A stretch of DNA of 50,841 nt from Ophiothrix spiculata (taxonomy: Eukaryota; Echinodermata; Ophiuroidea; Amphilepidida; Ophiotrichidae), in NCBI GenBank assembly GCA_000969725.1, contig JXSR01S060802.1; one strand, written 5' to 3'. Below are positions 1-11,391 of this stretch, in pieces. The translations under genes and the position numbers were made by a program. The notes below the pieces were generated by a model. That model searched no databases and had not been told where the DNA came from. It saw nothing but the letters and a program-made list of their open reading frames with translations. How positions within the stretch are numbered: position 1 is the first letter of the stretch; each line of letters starts with the position of its first letter.

Positions 1-16
1 ATTTATAATAGTCCAC

Positions 17-2481
17 ATAAGAAGTATCTAGCCTACAATCTGTTAAAAATTGAAAACAATCGAATTATTGGAACATCATGAAATTATGAGGTTTCGGCGA
101 AGCATGCATGCGTCAACTTTTGCGCTAATTTAATGATTTTTAAAACAATTTTTAGCTGAAATTAGCAGATTTGACAGATTTTTTGCGCGCTACGCGCATT
201 ACAAACATCACATTATTTCCCTCAGCCCATTTTTGCTTAAAAATATGTCCTCTGATATTTCCCAGTTTGATTTATCCAATGTTAATTCTGATATCACCCA
301 TTACTTACACGTGTTACGCCGTGTTGAAAACCATGCCTATATAATTATGCTATTATGACCAACATAAATTATGGAAACAATATTAGAAGATTTTAGAAAA
401 ATGTATTCATATATTATTTCAAACGCTGTTAGAAAGAAAATGGACCAAACCCACGTTTTTCCAAAGTTTTCACCCCATTATCGCGAGAAAATGATGTTTT
501 GAGAAAATCGCAATTTTGTTTGTAAATTTCCCTTTATTTATATTGAATTTAGGCTCCTTGAGTGTCTCATATCTCAAAAAATAAGTCACATTTTGCCATG
601 CAAATGAGTTTAACTGAAAGATATGATTAACATTACCCGAAAAACATGAAAAAGTAAAATTTGATTTTTTGAGCGAAAAATGGCGATTTTCCACCCAAAA
701 TTAGGTCGATGTCTGTGGAGCCAGTTTGTAACGTAAAATACATGTCACACTGAATCTCTGTGCAAAAAATGGAAGATTTGTCATCCGTGTAACAAGATGG
801 CCCCTATTTGTTGATAAGGGACCTAACTAATGGAAAGTATAGAAGGCAGACTTCGATTCCAGGGGGAATTATAAGATTACTTTAGACTTTACATTAGACT
901 TTACAAGATGTAACAGAGGATGAAAGTCATCAGCCATGAACGGTTTAAGTACATTTGTTGTTGTTACCAGTTGTCTTAATACTAGTACTTGTATATATTA
1001 AATAAACTTTGTTTATCAGTACTTTTCTTTGCATACTTAAACTTAAGGCTACGTTTTAATATTGCTTCATTCAATGTGTATGGTGTTGGCGTAGATATAA
1101 CTTGCTCATATACATACAGTAATTATTACACATCGCAATAACGCCTAACCCCACATATACATTTGTATCCCATTTAAAAATGAAAATAAGAAAAGTCCAA
1201 AATACGTGTAAGTCCTAGACTGGAGATACATGTAGTTATGATCACCAAAATTGCTGCTATGGCAGCGCGTGCTGAGTGGCTCGACATAATAATCAATGGT
1301 GTAGTGTGATTCCGGGTTCGAATCCAGGTAAAACTCCGCGCGGATTTTTGACATGCAGATAGTTTTTAAACGAAGAAGAGATCAAAAGTGATAGGTTAAA
1401 GTATGGAACCAAATCCTAATAAAAAAGGTTGGCCATAATTTACTGGAATAATATCCGGCAGGGGCGTCGCGAGGAGCCGTGTAAGTAGACCGTGTGGGCT
1501 TTGGAGGCACCACTTTTCAGCCGCCAGAAAAAAGAAAGAATAATTAAATAAATTCAATTAAATTTGATGCGTTTTGTTATAGGCCTAATAAACAACCACA
1601 ACAAAATACTGTAGAAATTCGTTTTTAGTAACTGTTTCCTTTATATTGCTGATAACTAAGGAGCCACAGGCCGTACCATTTGTCCGCTGATATTTCCTTC
1701 CGACGCCCACGACCGGATTATAGAACCAAGAGACTATCATTGTACATCTTTCGTAGACCTCAACGCCAGCATCGCGATTACTTTCAAAATAACGTCTATG
1801 AAATGTGGACTGTGATGGTTTCCTGGTTAGCATGGTTAGAGACTGGTTTGGTCATTATCTGGAATATCCCATACGGATTATAGAACAATGAGACTAGAAC
1901 TGAACTGGAAATAAAATATTGATACTGGTGCTGAAAGTGAGAATTGATGGCATTTTCTTTACCGATTAACCCGGGCCACTATATTACACAGGCTCTAAAT
2001 AGATACGCCCTTTCACTGTCCTCATCATTCACGATAACATTAATATACATGTATTAGACGTCTCTAATAATAACACGCAATTATATTTGTTTGTATTGTT
2101 ACAATATTTACCTACATTCATTCTGAACTCGCATGTAACTATTTATATAGATCACAAACCATCTACCAACTTTTTATGTGCTTTAAGGATAAAAACGTCT
2201 CGCTCGGCTGAATGTCATGTTTACTGCAAGTTTTTACCTACTTAGTACTTACACCTATCAGAATATCACAATTTTTGGCGTACATATTGAATAGAGTCTC
2301 TAGTTTATACATGGAACTTTACTAGTGATTTTACGTTCATTATCAAGGTCAAATGACGCCTAAAAACTACTTCGAAAAAGTTTACCCTTTTTCGCCGAAA
2401 CCTCATAATTTCATGATGTTCGAACAATTCGACTGGTTTCAAATTTTGACAGATTGTAGGCTTGATACTTCTTATTGAATT
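17..2481. repeat. segment bounded by ~85-bp inverted repeats
   Basis: Bases about 17-104 reappear in reverse complement at about 2389-2481, with mostly point differences (I judge 85-90% identity by eye). Shared words include GCCTACAATCTG and AACCTCATAATTTCATGATG. The arms are 2.3 kb apart and could be the terminal inverted repeats of one large non-autonomous DNA transposon, or two dispersed copies of one repeat lying in opposite directions. No clear target-site duplication was found, and the left arm is close to the window edge. Apart from a tRNA-like head at 1262-1341, the interior (105-2388) shows no convincing coding sequence. Confidence 0.55.
1262..1341 (+). repeat. tRNA-derived SINE-like head
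   Basis: The stretch has a box A-like GCTGAGTGGC near 1271 and an exact box B-type GGTTCGAATCC at 1315-1325, the internal RNA polymerase III promoter spacing of a tRNA. The arms do not fold into a proper acceptor stem and no anticodon arm is convincing, so this is more likely the 5' part of a tRNA-derived SINE or a decayed tRNA than a working tRNA gene. Confidence 0.4.
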
Positions 2482-2919
2482 ACAAACAATGTTTTATAAA
2501 TATGCTGAGTTAATTTTGAATGATAATGTAACAAACCCGCGTTGTTTTGCTCGAAAATCCGGACGTGAATTACGACTCTGAGTTCGCCCTGTTTGAGCTG
2601 TGAAATGCCTGATTTAAGTATCTACAATTATCTATATTTTGTCTGATATATAAGCATTCGCATAATTTACTTACAAAATCCTATGATGACCGGGGTCTTC
2701 TTTCCTACTACTATAATATATATAATACATGTTTGAGCTGTACTGTTCTTATAACATGATAAATATCTTTGGTATATATCTGGAATGGCACACGAAGGAA
2801 AAGACTTAACGAAGACACACATCGGATACTGTTATTTTCAACTCCATACTTACTGACATTACAAGATATCTGCAATACATTTGAATAATAAACACAATCG
2901 GCTATTCTGCTTACCATGC

Positions 2920-4257
2920 TTACAGATAATCAAAGAATATTTTCCTGTCCCACTCATTGTTCACATTAGCCATTGCTACTTTTGCGTCACTCGCGCTTCG
3001 GACCTCGTGCATCTTCAATGCTAGAAAAGCCTCGCAGAAGTCATCACCAAATGCTTCTTTCATGACCTTGCTTTTGCCGAATGCATCCATGGCTTCTTGC
3101 ATATTTGTCGGGAGCTGCGGCAGATCCGTCTTTGCATTTGCATTCCCGGTTACCTTCGATGGTAACTGGATCTTTTGTTGGATTCCATCAATTCCAGCAG
3201 CAATGACTGCTGCCAAAGACAAGTATGGATTGCAGGCGCTTGCAGCCATGCGGTTTTCAATGTAAGTTCCCCGTTCACCGCTGATCTTGGCTCTGATTGT
3301 ACAAGTTCGGTTGTCAATTCCCCAAGCAATAGAGAATCCTGGTGTTAGAGGATTTTTACCGAATCGTTTAAAACAATTAACCGTGGGTGCCATTAAAACA
3401 CACATGGCAGGCGCATGGTACAACAGTCCTGCTACCCAATACTGACCAATTTCAGAAAGCCCGGTTGGGCTGTCTGCGTCGTATAAGAGTCCTCTTTTGG
3501 TTTCTGAATGCCAAAGAGAATGACATACATGGCCAGATGATCCGCTATATTGTGTAAACGGTTTTGACATAAAACTTGCAATATACCCATGGCGATGCGC
3601 GATCTCTTTTACGGCAGTTTTGAAAACATGTGCATTATCTGCAGCAAGAATTCCAAACGATGGAAGGTAAGCAATCTCCAATTGTCCCGGTCCGTGCTCT
3701 GTATGATATGATTGCACATCTACTCCGACACTGTGCAAATCTATCATAAGTTGTTCGATAAAACCGGAAGCTTCATAATTACGTAAAGTTGCGCTGACAT
3801 TCACATCTTGCGTTAAAGGTTTTCGCGTCTGTCTATCCACGATCCAGAACTCGTGCTCGTGTGAAGCCGCCAGATTGATCTTCATTTGCTTAAGTCGCTC
3901 CAACTGTTTCTTGGCAATATAACGCGGGAACACTGTTACAGGCTCATTTTTATAAGTCGGTTCTATCACAACAGTAGCAGTTTTGGGATTCCATGGTAAT
4001 ATACGGAAAGTATTGAAATCTGGAAACCATAAACCGTCTGCAAAACCAATAGCATCTGTGAACTTGTTTCCATACACTAGAGTCCCTTGAGGATCTCGGA
4101 GCAAATCTGCCAAGGGAAGCGATATGCCATTCTCAGCTTTTTCTTTAAAATGTGTGGCAGGAATAATCTGAGATCTGGCAACACCGTATAGATCTCCGAA
4201 TTCGAAGCGTACGAACTGCGTCATGCGTTTGCTAATTTCACGAAGTACAACTTCCAT
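2920..4257 (-). CDS. LGSN: lengsin-like glutamine synthetase-family protein, copy 1
   Basis: 445 aa in one uninterrupted coding exon. It belongs to the type I-like glutamine synthetase fold (ATP + glutamate + amine ligation), closest to animal lengsins. An N-terminal beta-grasp half (about 10-100) is followed by the catalytic domain. Ligand positions expected for this fold are present: E134 and E136 (SHEHEF), E187 and E194 (EHGPGQLEI), H243 (GSSGHVCH), R298, R317 and R322 (WGIDNRTCTIR), E334 and R336 (IENRM), then NPYLSLAAVIAAG. The metal and substrate residues are therefore kept, unlike vertebrate lens lengsin, which has no known synthetase activity. The open frame extends 32 codons upstream, but I chose the Met at 4257: the upstream part is K-rich, matches nothing, and contains a good 3' splice site (TATTCGCAG), suggesting a 5'-UTR intron. 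A paralogue lies at 35048-36397. Real substrate unknown; gamma-glutamylpolyamine synthetase-like activity is possible. Confidence 0.88.
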   Translation of the reverse strand: MEVVLREISKRMTQFVRFEFGDLYGVARSQIIPATHFKEKAENGISLPLADLLRDPQGTLVYGNKFTDAIGFADGLWFPDFNTFRILPWNPKTATVVIEPTYKNEPVTVFPRYIAKKQLERLKQMKINLAASHEHEFWIVDRQTRKPLTQDVNVSATLRNYEASGFIEQLMIDLHSVGVDVQSYHTEHGPGQLEIAYLPSFGILAADNAHVFKTAVKEIAHRHGYIASFMSKPFTQYSGSSGHVCHSLWHSETKRGLLYDADSPTGLSEIGQYWVAGLLYHAPAMCVLMAPTVNCFKRFGKNPLTPGFSIAWGIDNRTCTIRAKISGERGTYIENRMAASACNPYLSLAAVIAAGIDGIQQKIQLPSKVTGNANAKTDLPQLPTNMQEAMDAFGKSKVMKEAFGDDFCEAFLALKMHEVRSASDAKVAMANVNNEWDRKIFFDYL

Positions 4258-4359
4258 TTTTGTCACCAACACAGTCGAACTTAACAGGAAATCATGGAAT
4301 GTTTTGGGTCTTTTTTTTTTCTTTTCACGATCTGCGAATACAAAAATACACAAGATATT

Positions 4360-5648
4360 CAGTGTTATAATTGAATTCTAGTTACTACTATATCAAGTTT
4401 CAAAGAAAACATTAAAAGCAAATAATTTTGCTTATAGACCCTGCAGACTGGTAGGTTTTTTTCATTCATTGAGTGATCTATTCCCATTGACTGCCCAAGT
4501 GCCTATATTTTAGCTCATGGTTGCATTGTATGTTTTTGATTTATTTAGTTAAAAAGTGAATGTAAAATTGTATACGTCACATTTTTATTCAATCAGAGAA
4601 TTGTCAACATTCAAAATAATGCTGTATACAAAAATGGTATATATTACTTTATAGGCCTACTATAAGAATGTCAATCACTGGATTTCAGAATAACAATAGA
4701 TTTTCAACTTAGGTTTGTTATGAACCCCAACCCAAAGTCAAAAATAAATATGAGACTCTCTATCAGAGCAAACAAAATTGTGAGAAATATCTCCAAATAC
4801 TTTGTCCAATATATTTTGCATTTGCAATATAGCAATCGAATGTTAATGCTCAAATTATTTTCCGCAGCAATATAATCTACCCTACACTCTTTAAATTGAC
4901 GAAAAGTGAACCAACAAAGAATGTAGTCGGAATTAATTAAGTTAAGTATGATTGATACAACATAGTAGTTGTAATGTGTCCCAGTAAAACATACTCTAAG
5001 CCATTTGATTCTGGCTTAGAATTCTATCAAAAATGTCTTTGAAATCTTCTTTTGACAGTCTCAGCCCCATTTTACTTCCATGTATTATTTGAATCTTAAA
5101 CCTCACTTTCTCAAAAGAGTTGATGACTGGTCTACTACATGTAAAGAACATTCACGAAACATGTATCTAACTTCGGACCACAAAATGCTAAACTAATGGT
5201 TCCAGCTTCAAAATACATGTGACAGGATATTATTTTCAAATACTCAATTATTTCGAAGTCTTTTTTAATATGAACCATATCCTCCAGAGATTGCGGTTGA
5301 ACCGTGTCACCTATTCGAAAATTAAGTCACATGATATGATTATAATCTGACTTTAACTGTTTTTGTTGGTGTAATTTTTTAATGGAAAAATGATTTTGGA
5401 TTTTCCATATTAAACTAAATTCAATTTATGCACTTTATGGATGACCAGATTTTGTCTTGAGATTAAATAATTATTATAAAAACATAATAAGTTATAGGTA
5501 AAACAGTGGAACAAAGTACAAAATAAATTGTACATAACAGACAACAGTATATACTTTACCTATTTCTCCTATGACTTAAATCAAAATGGCTGCATTCTGT
5601 GTAGCCACTGTCGCCTGTGCTCTCACCACATGTTAGCAGGATACGGCC
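4360..5648. other. non-coding, nothing recognised
   Basis: AT-rich sequence upstream of the first lengsin-like gene. It should hold that gene's promoter and any 5'-UTR exon, but I could not place a TATA box or start site with confidence. No coding exon or repeat family was recognised. Confidence 0.4.
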
Positions 5649-5788
5649 GGTCCGATAGTCGCACCAAGAAAATAACCCTCCTGATTGAATAAATTGAGAC
5701 AAACGACATAAATCTGAATGTTGGTCCAGTAGTCGCACCAATATCCTCCTGATTAAATAAATTGAGACAAACGACATAAATCTGAATC
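5649..5788. repeat. short tandem duplication, two units of ~70 bp
   Basis: Two adjacent copies share GTCGCACCAA and CCTCCTGATT, then AAATTGAGACAAACGACATA and AATCTGAAT. They differ by a few substitutions and a small indel. It makes a pair of similar short antisense reading frames, which I treat as chance. Confidence 0.7.
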
Positions 5789-5789
5789 A

Positions 5790-7227
5790 ATATATTTTTA
5801 AACATTCACGTTTCAATTTAATCATCACCAACCATGCAGATATTTGACTTAGCTGTATGCCGGCTTATACATGTCACAAGGCTTTTATATCATCTGATTA
5901 AACAAATTATAATCAAGAAACAGTCAAGATACTCTCAATCAGCATAAATTGGGGATGTAACTAAGATATTTTATTTTGGTTTCCCGTTTATAAAAGCATT
6001 CTGAGAGTAGCTAAGAGATATTTAACGAAAAAGATTTAAGCATTACCTTACCAGTATTTCAGTCGTCACATGTACGCAGCATATGAATATTACCTTTGAC
6101 CTCTGATAGTGTTAATTCAATATGGACAAACAGGATGTGATTGAAATGGTAATCATGGTAATGAATTATGCATTACACTACATAATATATTTCGATTAGT
6201 TTTACCAAAGTAAAATTTGAAAATATTCAAAAATTCAATAGTTACCTGTAAATCCATTTAAAAGAGTGATGTGATTTTAATTAAAAAATGTTCGACCTGA
6301 TTCTTAGGTGATCATACTATGAAATCTTCTTTCTTTCTATTTGTGTGTGTGGTGGGGTGTTCTGCAAAGAACCAGAAAATACTCTATGCTGAAATTTTCG
6401 GTAAGCTCTAGCAATCTCTTCTCAATTTATTTTATAAGTATTTTTGTATACAAGTATTTCACTGAGTCTTATATTCCCGCTGTTAGTTTTTCTTTTTTAG
6501 TCCTGATCAAATTTGATAAAGAGAAACAAAAGAAAAAATTAAAGATTATTCATTATTTTTTTGTCGTGCAACCCGGAACCCCGGCTCAGACTGTACGGAA
6601 AAACTTTGTTGTTGTTGTTGTTGTTTTTTGTTTTTTTTTTGATTGTTTTTTAATTGGTGTTCTTATCATCTTATTCTTATATTGGAAATCCCTCCTTTTT
6701 GATAAGAGCACCTCTTCTCTTGCTTTGTTTTTGTTTGTTTGTATGTTCGTTTGTTTATTAATTTCCATTCATTCTTTACAACAATTACCTTAAAACAGTA
6801 TAGACAAACCCAAGAGTTAAAATAGATTTAATGTAGTAATGTCCAGAATGAAGGAATCCAAACTTTCACGTTTGAAACTAATAGTACTACTAAATAACAC
6901 AAATCAAAACACACATTATATAACAAAACCTTAATATTTTACATAGAGTAATCAAAATAGACTTTTCAAAGACAATCGTTGAGATGCTTTTTCATCAGGT
7001 TTGTGACTATTTTGTGCGATAAAATTCAACAAACATGTCAAGTGTTGTTTAATCTATCATTCATTCCCCAGTAGCATTTGTAAAAACAATACAATATACA
7101 CTAAATAATTGATATAAATCTGAATATTGCTATTAACTCACTCCAGGATGCAAATATTTCATATAAAAAGTAGGCAGAAAATTATTAGAAATAACCTAGT
7201 GATTACTAGACTCTGACCATACAGTAT
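5790..7227. other. non-coding, T-rich low-complexity tract inside
   Basis: AT-rich intergenic sequence. A (GTT)n/poly-T stretch lies at about 6608-6650 and further T/GTTT runs at 6720-6760. They give a 150-codon plus-strand open frame of hydrophobic, F/V-rich composition that I do not believe is a gene. Confidence 0.4.
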
Positions 7228-8316
7228 AGGTACACACTCTATCTGGGGAATTCTGGCCGATATGTGTAACCTCACGATGAACCCATTTCTCATTGTTCGG
7301 ACAGTCTATCAAAACATGTGTGTTTCATCTTAAGTATGTCCTTGACTAGTTACTATAAATTAACGCTAAATGGGTTATTATAAACAAGTGGGTCAACCGC
7401 AGCTTACTCTCTTGTAATAAATCGGGTGGATGTTTTGTGACATTTCCAATAGGATTCCATGGGATTAAATCAAAACGGACTAGTAAATTGTTACACCAAA
7501 ATAAGTGCCTCTTGACATGAAGTTTATAGAACACCATTTTTGGTAAAATCTTGACACACTGGCAAATCTAGATACATTTAGAGGTTAATATGACTAAGGA
7601 GTCTGGGACTAGAAATGTTTTATTTTCCAGTTCTCAACTTAATAATTTAAGTTTAAAATGTATTTTTTCGTATGTGTGTAGAAACCTTTTATTACATGAG
7701 GAATTAATTAAATCATTTTATTTTGCTATGTTGTATAATAGTGCATTTGCCAAACTCACTATGTACATTAACAAAGCACGTGGCGCTGTACATAATAAAG
7801 GTTAATGACGTCAGCCTTAAAAGGAATGGTATGAATAATTAATTAGTATAGGATATCACGCCCACTGACCTTTTCAAACCAAGGAAGCAACGATTCCTTA
7901 TTTTTAAAATAGGAAAATCGGTTTTAAAATTTAATGTAACATAATATCAATAAAGAATCCCAAAAATACAGATAGATGATAATTTTATGGAATAATTTTG
8001 TCTATAAGGGAAAATATTGCCGTTCAGTTCCAGTATGTATGTAAAAGATGACTTGAGCTTTGGGCTTAGAGTAAGGCTTAAACATTATTGTTCCGTATAC
8101 GGTCCGACAATTATAGCTTCTTTAATAATAGTACTGGTTTTGATTCCAAAAGAAAAAATCTAATTGCTAGAAATTATTTTTAAACTGTTTAATTCTAATG
8201 CATATAGAACTGCCTATTGTATTTTTCGAAAGATACAAGTAGGATTCGCAAATGCAGTGGAGAAGTAATTTCAATTTACATAAATCAAAGTGATTCTAGA
8301 ATCTTTCAGTCATTTC

Positions 8317-8384
8317 ATATTTGCTTCAGAGTGAATAAGACACTACTGAATTTAGATACGTACAAAGGACGCGGTAAAATTTCA
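8317..8384 (+). promoter_or_regulatory. U1 upstream promoter block (PSE region)
   Basis: These 68 bases lie at -82 to -15 from the U1 start and are almost identical to 24348-24415 at the same distance from the other U1 gene (about three mismatches, around TACAAAGG/GAAAGAAGG). The flanks and the last 14 bases before the RNA differ freely. Family knowledge places the snRNA proximal sequence element near -55, so the part around ACTGAATTTAGATACG is the best PSE candidate. There is no TATA box, as expected for an RNA polymerase II snRNA promoter. Confidence 0.75.
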
Positions 8385-8398
8385 TATCTTTACGAAGC

Positions 8399-8562
8399 AT
8401 ACTTACCTGGCGCAGGGGTAGCTTTGATCATGAAGGAAGCTCCCCCAGGGCGAGGCCTTTCCATTGCACTTCGGTTGGGCTGACCCCTGCGATTCCCCCA
8501 AACGTGGGGAACTCGGGCGTATAATTTATGATAGTGGGGGACTGCGTTCGCGCTATCCCCTG
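8399..8562 (+). ncRNA. U1: U1 spliceosomal snRNA, copy 1
   Basis: A 164-nt gene starting ATACTTACCTGG, whose ACTTACCTG pairs with 5' splice sites. Stem-loop I carries the U1-70K loop GATCATGAAG. Stem-loop II carries the U1A site ATTGCAC (here ATTGCACTTCGG). Stem-loop III is present (CCCCAAACGTGGGG). An Sm site AATTTATG follows, then the terminal stem-loop IV GGGGGACTGCGTTCGCG ending CCCCTG. Length and order are those of animal U1. It differs from the copy at 24430 by a single base: A instead of G at 8531, just after the Sm heptad, where the common form is AATTTNTGG. It is probably still functional, but this change could weaken Sm assembly. Confidence 0.97.
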
Positions 8563-8572
8563 ATAAATAATT

Positions 8573-8581
8573 AAAGATAGA
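8573..8581 (+). terminator. snRNA 3' box
   Basis: AAAGATAGA begins 11 bases after the RNA end and fits the core AAARNNAGA of the metazoan snRNA 3' box that directs Integrator-dependent 3' processing. It sits at the identical distance in the second U1 gene. Confidence 0.8.
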
Positions 8582-8725
8582 AACCAGATTTTAAAAAAAC
8601 CTTACGTCAGATACTGCCCAGACTTTCCGTCCACAACGTTTTATTCTGTGGCAAGTTTTTGAAGTGATCCAAGACTTGCACACCGATGGTAGAATACTGG
8701 TAAATGTATTTCGACTGATGTATAA

Positions 8726-9956
8726 TACGGAATGGGGCCAGCAAATGCGGTGATATTGATAATGTTGCAATATATTTCTCAACTAAAATTTATTTCAACC
8801 ATGAACCTCGTTTTTACAAGGAGGGAACAACATATTCGAAAAAATGGCTCGTACGCAAATATGAAACTCCCAAACGTAATTTGAATGATTTGAAGATTAT
8901 GTGTACAAGCGCTGGAATTTCGTCTTTCTTTTGACACCCTTTTTCTGACAATTGACTAAAAAAGAATGAAGTTATGAACTTTTAAACCCCTCGAGCATGC
9001 TTGCCCTCGAGGTCAATTTTAAAAAGTTGAATATACCAACTGTACAAGCGATGGTATTGATTTCATTAACTGACGCGTAATTAACACCATTGCAAAAGTA
9101 TTGCCACATTTTGTACTGTGCGAAAAATAAAATTTGCAATTTTTTCTCACGTAGAGAGTATGACCCCACTTTGCCCAAAAACTCATGCCCATGCCTATGA
9201 GTACTCCTGTACAGTCAAATCAATTGCATCAGTCACTTTCCATTGCCAGTACAGAGTCCAAGTGAAGTCACATGAACAACTCTTCCTCCCTACAAGTCAA
9301 CACAACTATGCGAAGGTCACTCAGTGAATATTGTTCTCAACAATGTTTAGTTGCAGAGACCATGCATTACTAGCTCAGACAACAAACAAGAACTCTGATT
9401 GCATTGGTTAAATTTGTGAATTCTTGAAGATTAAAGAACAATCAGTTTTTAACACAATCATTTGGTATATTTCTATTAAAAATTGTACTGTCTTGTGTTT
9501 GTTTTACTTTACAGCTGTTGTTTGAGTATATTCATGCTTATTTGAAATGAAAAGTAATAGAACTATATATGTAGGAATTTGCTTGAGTAATTAAATATGA
9601 GTCCTTATCAAAATCTCTCTATACTTATAACACTGGGCAATTAAGTTGCATTTGAAATGGTTCACTGACCTCAAGGTTGTTTATTAAAAGAAAGTTTGTT
9701 TATCTTAATTAAGACTGAGTACAAGTCTGGACTGTTAGCAGACTTTAGCAGCCACTGTATAATTATGTGCAGTATCATTGCCTATTGAATAATTATATGC
9801 CTGGTAAAAAGACTACTATTCTCACTAAAACATTATTGAATTCAGATGTCACTTTCTGGTCTCTAACCTAGTGGGACCGCTCAAGATGGCAATTGGTACT
9901 CATGCTCATCATAAAAAAATGGCGTAAAAGGGTCTGATTTTGTACCACAGGTGGCG
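8726..9956. other. non-coding, nothing recognised
   Basis: AT-rich sequence after the U1 unit. Short open frames here have no recognisable motifs, and no repeat family was identified. Confidence 0.4.
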
Positions 9957-9985
9957 TCTATCTATCTATCTATCTATCTATCTAT
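9957..9985. repeat. (TATC)n microsatellite
   Basis: About seven perfect TATC units, directly at the 3' end of the LINE remnant. Confidence 0.95.
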
Positions 9986-10173
9986 GTCGACCGCGGTCAT
10001 TGACGGTCGGAAGCCATGATGAATTTTCTCCACTGCTGTCTGTTTAGCATGAGTTTGAGAAGTTCGTTTTGATCAATGCCAGCATCCTGTGTAAGAAGTA
10101 CTGGGTAGGTCAGCCTTGGTCTTCCCTGTGCACGTGTCCCTTGGGTGGGCGTCCAGAACACTAGTTCAGACAC
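9957..10173 (-). mobile_element. 3' end of a non-LTR retrotransposon (LINE)
   Basis: On the minus strand, 9997-10173 encodes the last 58 residues of a reverse-transcriptase polyprotein: FWTPTQGTRAQGRPRLTY, then a helix around LLTQDAGIDQNELLKL, then QQWRKF, and a stop. The W-x-P-x-QG-x-R-x-x-GRP-x-x-TY pattern followed by a W-R motif is typical of the C-terminus of animal LINE polymerases. After the stop comes a (GATA)n tract (9957-9985), a plausible LINE 3' tail. The rest of the element would lie in and beyond the 50-N gap at 10174, but the far side (10224 on) shows no reverse transcriptase, so the copy is truncated or the gap hides a break. Confidence 0.75.
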
Positions 10174-10223
10174 NNNNNNNNNNNNNNNNNNNNNNNNNNN
10201 NNNNNNNNNNNNNNNNNNNNNNN
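10174..10223. other. assembly gap (50 N)
   Basis: Run of N; content unknown. Confidence 1.
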
Positions 10224-11253
10224 TTTTAATTAAAGTTTGCTTATTCATACCATGGATACTCTAAACGTCTAGAATACCCATCCTTAAATACACTAATAAA
10301 TCCAGGTAAACATTAATAAAGCTTTTATGAAAAACATTTGGAAAGAGGTACGCACCTGAACTGATGATCTTATAGCATATACATATAATTAACAATATAA
10401 AATATAAATACATAAATGTTGATATTGCGCAAGCACGCACGTTCGTTCATATTATGTTTTGTTATGGGTTGATCATCCATTTTGGGGGCAGCAAAGTTGT
10501 GGCAAATTGTGATTTTCGCCCCTTGGCATGCTTGGTATAAAGAATGATAAATGACTCGGTTGAAGTTATGGTTATCTCCATGTCTAAAGCAAAACATGAT
10601 GTGCGCTACATCGAAATTCTATAGAGTTTACAAAGATAAACAATACTGATGGTGCATTTTATGTTCAAATACAAATTCAAACAAAAAAACTAGCAAATTA
10701 TAAAACATATCAAAAGTATAATTATACAGTACACACGGTTCCGTTTACAACAAAATCAGATTTCAAGTTTGTTCTATACAATGCTACTTCCAAAGACTAA
10801 GATTAGTGTCAAAGTTCGAGTGCAAAATATATAAAATTATAGCCCGCCTCAGAAAGATGTCATTTGTCTAATTCTGATAGCGTATTCGATCAAGCCCAAA
10901 ATTTCAAACTAGTGTCATAGTTGTCAAGTAGTTGTAAGAAAGATTTCTTCATATCAATATAAACATCAAATGAAGGTTTCTGACCAGCATTAATTACCAA
11001 TCAAATTAAGAAATATATCAAACCAAGCCTTACTCTGAACAGTCAATAGGTCTGTCACTCAACCAATATGTTCAAATAGAATACTTGCGCTTGGATTTTT
11101 GATTGTTCTTATGAACATCCTTCTAAACATTATTAAATTATAAATTATCCATGTATATTTTTGTTAACACACCAGCTTTATATGTGTAGCATAATAAAAT
11201 TGAAAGACATATTACTCATGCTCTTAAAAGATGAATCAGATGAAGCAGGAACA
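10224..11253. other. non-coding, nothing recognised
   Basis: AT-rich sequence downstream of the large minus-strand gene. I see no coding exon, no RNA gene and no clear repeat family. Confidence 0.4.
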
Positions 11254-11363
11254 GGAGGACAAACTAAATCCTCCATTCCAGCCACCGCACATTCCCATTT
11301 CACATGCACCACCAGTAGCATCTCCTCAAGATTGGTCACTATCAACCATGTATAAAAAGAGGA
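11254..11363 (+). repeat. inverted partial copy of the transposase-derived gene's last exon
   Basis: These ~110 bases match, in the opposite orientation, the coding sequence at 11601-11709 (the part encoding GQTKSSIPATHIPISHTPPE through MYKKRK). I judge over 90% identity, with a 1-base indel that breaks the frame (CACCGCAC here, CACTCAC in the gene). The two arms are separated by about 240 bp that contain the gene's stop codon. A transcript running past the stop would therefore fold into a long hairpin. Confidence 0.85.
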
Positions 11364-11391
11364 AAAAACATGATCTGATATCATGGTTATT

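Larger units (their letters stand above)
7228..8725. repeat. U1-containing duplicated unit, copy 1
   Basis: About 1.5 kb is homologous to 22560-24757. Matching landmarks are GTGTAACCTCAC/GTGTAACTTCAC, the GGATTCCATGGGATTAAATC block (7450 and 23495), GGAATGGTATGAATAATTAA (7825 and 23896), the U1 gene, and ACTTGCACACCGATGG after it. Outside the gene and its promoter the copies have diverged clearly, so the duplication is not very recent. This copy lacks the 693-bp insertion present in copy 2. Confidence 0.85.

Noticed and set aside
2957..3265. Plus-strand frames opposite the lengsin-like genes (also 35220-35654)
   Set aside because: Antisense shadows of conserved coding sequence.
6341..6793. 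150-codon plus-strand frame
   Set aside because: Composed of poly-T, GTT and GTTT tracts; no motif, and AT-rich low complexity explains it.
8217..8483. Plus-strand open frame ending in KEAPPGRGLSIALRLG, and the like frame at 24305-24514
   Set aside because: It is a translation of the U1 snRNA gene and its promoter, not a protein.
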